From: an uncultured Brachyspira sp. | GTDB lineage: Bacteria > Cyanobacteriota > Vampirovibrionia > Gastranaerophilales > Gastranaerophilaceae | NCBI GenBank assembly: GCA_900321895.1 | Contig: ONYB01000117.1 | Coordinates: 1-19,091 of the forward strand | DNA length: 19,091 nucleotides | Reading direction: 5' to 3' | Shown: piece by piece, positions 15,285 through 19,091 of the stretch | How the letters are laid out: each line of letters starts with the position of its first letter | Numbering within the stretch: position 1 is the stretch's first letter | Translations under genes and position numbers: made by a program | The notes under the pieces: model-generated | Seen by the model: the letters and a program-made list of their open reading frames with translations, nothing else | Database searches by the model: none | Told to the model about the DNA's origin: nothing

Positions 15285-15715
15285 AATACATCATACTTGC
15301 AACAATAATTTTGATAACTTCAAATATCGTAGCGAATGCGGACACATACACCACACAAACTTACACGTATTCGCCGAATATGTCAACGCTTGTAACTCCG
15401 CAAAACGTGGCTTTTGCAAGTTGCACCAAGCAGTACGCAATAAGTCAGGAGAAACTGTACTATCTAACCGTCGCTGCGGTAAACGCAAACAGGTTTACCG
15501 TTGTAGAATTACAGTCAAAAACGGGATATGTGTTGTTTAAGGCTGTAAACAGAGATTTTTTGGCAACAGTTGTTAAGTTGGGTGTCAACAAAAGTATGCT
15601 GAAAATCACCCCGACAAATAATAATTACTACTTTGCTCCGGGAATTGTTTCAAATATGTTCAAATACATCGACTTGAACCTCAACGAAGTCGTTACAAGC
15701 GTTAAGAAAATCTAG
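15269..15715 (+). CDS. small secreted protein of unknown function
   Basis: 148 aa, not recognised. The N-terminus is a good signal peptide (MERIIKY, a hydrophobic stretch to about residue 20, then IVANADTY with a likely cut after ANA at 24). The mature part is about 124 aa, Thr/Asn/Tyr-rich, with one cysteine (in FASCTKQY) and no repeats or membrane segments. The start codon lies inside the end of polA (16-bp overlap), with AGGTGA about 4 nt upstream, so it is translationally coupled to polA and in a different frame. A secreted product behind polA has no obvious functional link. The stop overlaps the tlyA stop on the other strand by 4 bp. That it is a real gene is supported by the signal peptide, the ribosome site and the tight fit between neighbours. 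Confidence 0.75.
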   Translation: MERIIKYIILATIILITSNIVANADTYTTQTYTYSPNMSTLVTPQNVAFASCTKQYAISQEKLYYLTVAAVNANRFTVVELQSKTGYVLFKAVNRDFLATVVKLGVNKSMLKITPTNNNYYFAPGIVSNMFKYIDLNLNEVVTSVKKI

Positions 15716-16521
15716 TTTAAGTTTTCAAACGCAGAATTTACGACCTCTGAAATATCAGGAGAAATGTCCTCCCCGTCTGTCGCAAGCCATACGAGGTATT
15801 CAATATTTCCGGAAGGCCCTTTTATTGAAGAATAAGTCAAACCCTTGATTTTGTAGCCGATTGAGCGGGCAAAATCACTAACATTAGAGATAACTTCTTC
15901 GTGTACCTTTTTGCTACGCACTACTCCGCCCTTTTCGACATTTTCTTTTCCTGCTTCAAACTGCGGTTTTATAAGACAAATCATTTCGTGGTATTCGGGA
16001 TTGAGGAGTTTTTTCACGTTTCCTAAAACTTTTGTTAGCGAAATAAAAGACAAATCACTTACCAACAAATCCGCAACAGGTTCACCGTCCTCATAAATAT
16101 CCGAATATTCACAAATTTTCAAATTTGTTCTCTCAATCGGCTTAACTCGGCTGTCAGAACGAATTTGCCAAGCTAATTGTCCGTAGCCGACATCCACAGA
16201 ATAGACAAATTTCGCTCCGTTTTGCAACAAGCAATCCGTAAAACCGCCTGTCGAAGCTCCTGCATCAAAACAAATTCTATCTTTCACGACAACAGGAAAA
16301 GTATCCAACGCTTTTTTGAGTTTAAACCCGCCACGGGAAACAAAAGGCATTGACTTAACGACAATATCATACTCTTTTTCAGGCGAAATTTGAAATCCTG
16401 CTTTTGTGATGTATTCGTCGTTAATTTTGACGTGCCCCGCCAAAATTGCAGACGATGCCTTACTTTTGGTATCGAAATATCCCAAATCGGTCAAATATTT
16501 GTCCAAACGTTCTTTTTTCAT
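15712..16521 (-). CDS. tlyA: TlyA-family rRNA (cytidine-2'-O)-methyltransferase
   Basis: 269 aa, typical of TlyA. The N-terminal S4-like RNA-binding domain (RLDKYLTDLGYFDTKSKA to about 60) is followed by an FtsJ/RrmJ-type Rossmann methyltransferase with the SAM motif DAGASTGGFTD at 86-96. The 2'-O-methyltransferase tetrad is visible as K67 (SRGGFKLKK), D146 (VSDLSF), K175 (IKPQFEAG) and E231 (GPSGNIEYLVW). Characterised members methylate cytidines in 16S and/or 23S rRNA and set sensitivity to capreomycin-like drugs; the older label 'hemolysin' is misleading. The ATG forms an ATGA overlap with the tatD stop, so the two genes are coupled. Confidence 0.94.
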   Translation of the reverse strand: MKKERLDKYLTDLGYFDTKSKASSAILAGHVKINDEYITKAGFQISPEKEYDIVVKSMPFVSRGGFKLKKALDTFPVVVKDRICFDAGASTGGFTDCLLQNGAKFVYSVDVGYGQLAWQIRSDSRVKPIERTNLKICEYSDIYEDGEPVADLLVSDLSFISLTKVLGNVKKLLNPEYHEMICLIKPQFEAGKENVEKGGVVRSKKVHEEVISNVSDFARSIGYKIKGLTYSSIKGPSGNIEYLVWLATDGEDISPDISEVVNSAFENLN

Positions 16522-17288
16522 ATTCCATAAACCTTTTCAGCATTTCTCGTAGTTGCCGTTGCAACCTCTTCAAACGTAATTCCACGGAGTTTAGCAATTT
16601 CTTCCGCCACGAATTTTACATAAGCCGGCTGATTTTCAGTTCCTCTAAAAGGAACTGGAGTCAAATACGGGGCATCCGTTTCCACCAACAAATTTTCAAT
16701 CGGAACTTCTTTTGCGACCTCTTTCATTTTTATTGCGTTTTTAAAAGTTACAACCCCGCCAAGAGCGATAAACCATCCCTCTTTTACACATTCCTTTGCG
16801 AATTCGACACTGGCGGAAAAACAATGCATAACCACATCTGAAGTTTTATTATATTCTTTTAAAATATCGAACGAATCTTTGTGAGCTTCTCTATCGTGCA
16901 CGCAAATCGGAAGTTTTAACTCATTTGCAAGTTTTATCTGCTTTATAAAAACTTCTTTTTGCAAATCGTTGAAACTTTTGTCCCAATAATAATCCAAACC
17001 GATTTCACCAATTCCGACGATTTTTTCGTTTTTTGAATACTCCCTAATTTTATCTAACAACGAATCATCCCAATCCTTAACCTCGGAAGGATGCACACCC
17101 AAAAGCCCGAAAGTATTTTCATATTTATTCACGAATTTTAAAACTTCGTCGATATCATTTACGGTCGCCGCCGGCACAATAATTTTCTCAACACCGTTAG
17201 CTTTTGCGTTGTCAATCGCCTCTTGTGGCGTAATTTTTTCAAGAGTATTTATATGAGAATGGGTATCAACTAAAAATGTTTCATTCAT
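16518..17288 (-). CDS. tatD: TatD-family metal-dependent deoxyribonuclease
   Basis: 256 aa, normal for TatD/YcfH amidohydrolase-fold nucleases. Metal-binding residues are in place: H10 and H12 in DTHSHI, E95 in GIGEIGLDYYW, H131 in CVHDREA, H155 in MHCFSAS and D205 in VETDAPYLTP. The family removes 3' nucleotides from DNA, and some members act on D-aminoacyl-tRNA-like substrates. Cytosolic. The ATG at 17288 has no Shine-Dalgarno, and an extended -10 box ends 6 nt upstream, so the message is probably leaderless. Coupled to tlyA downstream and divergent from gatD, with 45 bp between the two start codons. Confidence 0.95.
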   Translation of the reverse strand: MNETFLVDTHSHINTLEKITPQEAIDNAKANGVEKIIVPAATVNDIDEVLKFVNKYENTFGLLGVHPSEVKDWDDSLLDKIREYSKNEKIVGIGEIGLDYYWDKSFNDLQKEVFIKQIKLANELKLPICVHDREAHKDSFDILKEYNKTSDVVMHCFSASVEFAKECVKEGWFIALGGVVTFKNAIKMKEVAKEVPIENLLVETDAPYLTPVPFRGTENQPAYVKFVAEEIAKLRGITFEEVATATTRNAEKVYGI

Positions 17289-17294
17289 ATTACA

Positions 17295-17325
17295 ATTATA
17301 CCATGGTGAAAATTTGTGATATAAT
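17295..17325. promoter_or_regulatory. bidirectional promoter of tatD and gatD
   Basis: Two extended -10 boxes point away from each other. On the minus strand TGG-TATAAT has its hexamer at 17300-17295, 6 nt from the tatD ATG. On the plus strand TGA-TATAAT has its hexamer at 17320-17325, 8 nt from the gatD ATG. Nineteen base pairs separate the hexamers, so each -35 position falls on the opposite -10 box. Neither has a good -35. Confidence 0.65.
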
Positions 17326-17333
17326 TTGTTTGT

Positions 17334-18068
17334 ATGGAAACAGAAAATTTAAAAATATCAATAGCTCATCTTTATCCTGAATTACTCAATCTTTACGGAG
17401 ATATCGGCAACGTTATTACCCTCAAAAAACGTTGCGAATGGAGAGGGATAAATGTAGATTTTGAAGAAATTCATTATGGCGACAAAATCACAGAACACGA
17501 CCTTTATTTTATTGGGGGAGGGCAAGACAAACAACAAGAAGATGTTGCGGAAGAACTTTTCAAAAACAAGTGGTTTTTAATGTCCGAAAGAGATAAAGGA
17601 GCTGTATTTTTAGGAATTTGTGGCGGATATCAGCTTTTTGGGCATTATTATCAGCCACACGACAAAGAAAAATTAAAAGGCATAAGCCTTATGGACGCAT
17701 ACACAGTTGCCGGCAACAAGAGATTTATCGGGAATGTCACGGCAAAAACAGATTTTCTTGAGCCACAAACCCTTGTCGGATTTGAAAACCACAGCGGGCT
17801 GACCTATCTTGAAGGAGATACAAAACCGCTTGCAATAATCGAAACAGGAAACGGCAACAACGGAAAAGACAAAACCGAAGGCGGAAGATACAAAAACGTA
17901 TTCGGAACATATCTTCACGGCTCATTTTTACCCAAAAACCCTCAATTTGCAGATTATTTAATCGAATTGGCTCTTGAAAAACGTTACGGAGAAAAAATTA
18001 AACTACCAAAATTAAATGACGAAATCGAAAACCTTACCCACAGCGGGCTGGAAAACAAGAGGTACTAA
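17334..18068 (+). CDS. gatD: lipid II isoglutaminyl synthase, glutaminase subunit GatD
   Basis: 244 aa class-I glutamine amidotransferase of the CobB/CobQ type. It closely resembles S. aureus GatD from memory: LNLYGDIGN, FIGGGQDKQ, GICGGYQLFG, VGFENHSGLTYL, KNVFGTYLHG and LPKNP. The catalytic Cys is C96 in GICGGYQ and the His is H195 in YLHG. GatD releases ammonia that its partner MurT uses to amidate the D-Glu of the lipid II stem to D-isoglutamine. A murT gene usually sits beside gatD, but neither neighbour here is murT, so the partner must be elsewhere. The ATG has no Shine-Dalgarno and the -10 box ends 8 nt upstream, which suggests a leaderless message. A cobyric-acid-type amidotransferase is the alternative, but it would be much longer. 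Confidence 0.92.
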   Translation: METENLKISIAHLYPELLNLYGDIGNVITLKKRCEWRGINVDFEEIHYGDKITEHDLYFIGGGQDKQQEDVAEELFKNKWFLMSERDKGAVFLGICGGYQLFGHYYQPHDKEKLKGISLMDAYTVAGNKRFIGNVTAKTDFLEPQTLVGFENHSGLTYLEGDTKPLAIIETGNGNNGKDKTEGGRYKNVFGTYLHGSFLPKNPQFADYLIELALEKRYGEKIKLPKLNDEIENLTHSGLENKRY

Positions 18069-18092
18069 TACACTAAGTTTTTTAAGTAAGAG

Positions 18093-18118
18093 TTGAAAAG
18101 TGAAGGATGAAAAGTGAA
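18093..18118 (+). repeat. short tandem repeat of a GAAAAGTGAA unit in the gatD-pilin gap
   Basis: GAAAAGTGAA occurs at 18095-18104 and again at 18109-18118, a 14-bp period, within TTGAAAAGTGAA / ATGAAAAGTGAA, followed by AAAGTTC. It lies in the 117-bp gap between the gatD and pilin stops and codes for nothing I can recognise. Confidence 0.5.
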
Positions 18119-18138
18119 AAGTTCTTTACATTAAATTT

Positions 18139-18173
18139 TGCCCTCACATATTGAGGACGATGTTCACAGGGCA
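18139..18173. other. inverted repeats between convergent gatD and the pilin-like gene
   Basis: TGCCCT (18139-18144) can pair with AGGGCA (18168-18173). Alternatively CCTCA (18142-18146) pairs with TGAGG (18152-18156) around a 5-nt loop. The two structures share bases, so they exclude each other. On the minus strand the structure is followed by AAAATTT, so it may act as a weak terminator for the pilin-like gene. Confidence 0.35.
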
Positions 18174-18185
18174 TTGGGCGGTTGA

Positions 18186-18878
18186 CTATTTGGGCAAATT
18201 CTTGAAGAAATCCTTTTCTGTCAGTGCTTTGTACGTACAACCTATACCATTAACACTGGATGTTGAAGTTTTTGAACAAAAGTTGTTCGCATTAGAATAA
18301 GTTGTTCCGACAGCACCCATTGGGACAAGTTTTCCTGAATTTGTAACCTGAAACGTAAAAACATCTTGTCCCAGTCGATTTGGCCCTTTCTTTTTCCCAT
18401 TTATATCAACACTTATAAAAACTGTTCCATACGACTGTATCATAATCAACATTCCGTTAGGAAGGATAAATTGACCATCGTCAAAGTTGTCAGTATCTAT
18501 AACATTCCCATTAAAAGATTTGTACACCAAATCGTTGTGTCCTCCATCTTCACTCCCATGAGTATCTGCACGTGACATACACAGATTTTGGTCTGGATTG
18601 TTGTAACCACAATCTACAATTTTGTGAAAATATTTCTTATATACTGGATAAAAGTCATTCTGCCCGCCATACAAACGTGGGGTAATTTTTTCGCCTTGTG
18701 CTTCCGTCATTCTGTCAAAACCGTTTTGTATTATGCTATAAGCACTTTTTAACTGATTTTTGTAAATTATGCTGTTGATATTATTCGTCAAAACGGGTAG
18801 GGTTATCGCTGCAATTACACCAATTATCCCCAATGTAATAAGCGTTTCAGCCAAAGTAAATGCAGAATGTTTTTTCAT
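18186..18878 (-). CDS. type IV pilin-like / pseudopilin protein
   Basis: 230 aa. The N-terminus is a class III signal: short basic leader MKKHSA, then FTLAETLITLGIIGVIAAITLP, the hydrophobic alpha1 helix that forms the core of pilins and type II secretion pseudopilins. The cut is expected between A6 and F7, with Glu at +5 of the mature protein; the residue before the cut is Ala rather than the usual Gly. After the helix (to about residue 60) comes a globular domain with four cysteines in two pairs (CGYNNPDQNLC and CSKTSTSSVNGIGC), probably disulphide-bonded. It is likely a minor pilin or pseudopilin at the inner membrane. AAAGGA lies 7 nt before the ATG. No assembly genes are adjacent. The strong promoter suggests high or tightly switched expression. 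Confidence 0.88.
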   Translation of the reverse strand: MKKHSAFTLAETLITLGIIGVIAAITLPVLTNNINSIIYKNQLKSAYSIIQNGFDRMTEAQGEKITPRLYGGQNDFYPVYKKYFHKIVDCGYNNPDQNLCMSRADTHGSEDGGHNDLVYKSFNGNVIDTDNFDDGQFILPNGMLIMIQSYGTVFISVDINGKKKGPNRLGQDVFTFQVTNSGKLVPMGAVGTTYSNANNFCSKTSTSSVNGIGCTYKALTEKDFFKNLPK

Positions 18879-18910
18879 AGTTCTATCCTTTACATAATAC
18901 GATACTAATT

Positions 18911-18922
18911 GCTTATATAAGC
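18911..18922. promoter_or_regulatory. 12-bp perfect palindrome in the pilin leader
   Basis: GCTTATATAAGC is its own reverse complement and lies at about +9 to +20 of the predicted pilin transcript, between the -10 box and the ribosome site. Four-base-pair arms make a poor RNA hairpin, so a protein-binding operator is the more likely reading. Confidence 0.4.
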
Positions 18923-18936
18923 GTTAATCTACTTAT

Positions 18937-18965
18937 ATTATAACATTTTTGATTATTTATGTCAA
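18937..18965 (-). promoter_or_regulatory. perfect-consensus promoter of the pilin-like gene
   Basis: On the minus strand: TTGACA (18965-18960), 17-bp spacer ending in TGT, then TATAAT (18942-18937). Both hexamers and the spacing match consensus and it has the extended -10. The predicted start is near 18930, giving a leader of about 52 nt with AAAGGA before the ATG at 18878. Confidence 0.8.
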
Positions 18966-18978
18966 TATTTGCTAATAT
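18949..18978 (+). promoter_or_regulatory. promoter of the right-edge regulator gene
   Basis: TTGATT (18949-18954), an 18-bp spacer ending in TGC, then TAATAT (18973-18978). Six nt separate it from the ATG at 18985 and there is no Shine-Dalgarno. It overlaps the divergent pilin promoter, whose -35 box lies inside this spacer. Confidence 0.5.
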
Positions 18979-18984
18979 TTTACA

Positions 18985-19091
18985 ATGAGTGCTAATGAAG
19001 ATATCAGAATTTTGATGCTCAAAGAGTGTCTTACATTAAAGAAATTGGTTGAAATTTATAACAAAAAAAATGAAGTAAAAATTACTGCAGA
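18985..19091 (+). CDS. probable small helix-turn-helix regulator, N-terminal fragment
   Basis: The open frame from ATG 18985 runs to the window edge: 35 codons beginning MSANEDIRILMLKECLTLKK and continuing through LVEIYNKKNEVKITA. The pattern (short acidic start, then a helix with LTLKKLVEIYNKK) looks like the first helices of the small Xre/Cro-type DNA-binding proteins common in gut bacteria, in which the recognition helix would follow just outside the window. That family call is an inference from a short stretch. It is divergent from the pilin-like gene with overlapping promoters, so it could regulate it. No Shine-Dalgarno is present; a leaderless start is likely. Confidence 0.55.
   Translation, partial: MSANEDIRILMLKECLTLKKLVEIYNKKNEVKITA

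Noticed and set aside
15262..15540. 92-codon frame starting just before the small secreted protein
   Set aside because: It overlaps in another frame; it lacks a signal peptide, and the frame from 15269 has the better ribosome-site spacing and full length.
16446..16841. 131-codon plus-strand open frame across the tlyA/tatD junction
   Set aside because: It is antisense to two well-conserved genes and shows no motif or ribosome site.

Overview
This is a compact, AT-rich bacterial chromosome segment made almost entirely of housekeeping genes. The best guess for its source is a non-photosynthetic relative of cyanobacteria (Gastranaerophilales / Vampirovibrionia, often called Melainabacteria). The clues are the pilin-like N-terminus carrying AFTLAETLITLGIIG, a protein with an N-terminal low-complexity leader ending in DTVSFSG, a cyanobacterial/proteobacterial-type glutathione synthase, and a GatD-type enzyme together with LD- and DD-carboxypeptidases. 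This placement rests on remembered sequence style, not on a search, and is an inference.

Layout. 1-54 (-): start of a probable LD-carboxypeptidase, divergent from dnaX (96-1967, +). dnaX collides tail to tail with ribD (1957-3009, -). ribD is divergent from a UPF0173 metallo-hydrolase (3072-3737, +), which ends in a clear terminator. Next is a glutathione-synthase-like ATP-grasp gene (3879-4847, +), which overlaps at its 3' end an unrecognised kinase-like gene (4844-5863, -). A three-gene minus-strand operon follows (read from 8827 down to 5989): DUF374 acyltransferase, carbon-nitrogen hydrolase, DacB-type DD-peptidase. The plus strand then carries the protein quality-control set tig - clpP - clpX (8968-12330), a terminator, polA (12459-15284) and an overlapping small secreted protein (15269-15715). 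On the minus strand tatD and tlyA are coupled (17288 down to 15712). gatD (17334-18068, +) is divergent from tatD. The right edge holds a pilin-like gene (18878 down to 18186, -) divergent from the start of a small probable helix-turn-helix regulator (18985 to the edge, +).

How the genes work together. Replication and repair (dnaX, polA), co-translational folding and ClpXP proteolysis (tig, clpP, clpX), ribosome methylation (tlyA), riboflavin synthesis (ribD) and peptidoglycan tailoring (LD-carboxypeptidase, dacB, gatD) are all represented. No phage, transposon, CRISPR array, tRNA or rRNA was seen, and there is no gene-free stretch over 300 bases.

Most interesting signals: (1) six genes (dnaX, ribD, DUF374, tatD, gatD, the right-edge regulator) have a -10 box, extended TGn type in five of them, ending only 6-11 nt before the ATG and no Shine-Dalgarno sequence, which predicts leaderless mRNAs. 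Other genes here have ordinary AAAGGA-type sites. (2) Back-to-back promoters with mirrored -10 boxes serve divergent pairs. (3) The kinase-like protein has a glycine-rich loop, a D-x4-N catalytic loop and a DFG-like Asp but no obvious beta3 lysine. (4) The GshB homologue has a rewritten glycine loop and lid loop. (5) PolA has a degenerate proofreading domain. (6) A perfect-consensus promoter plus a palindrome sits in front of the pilin-like gene.
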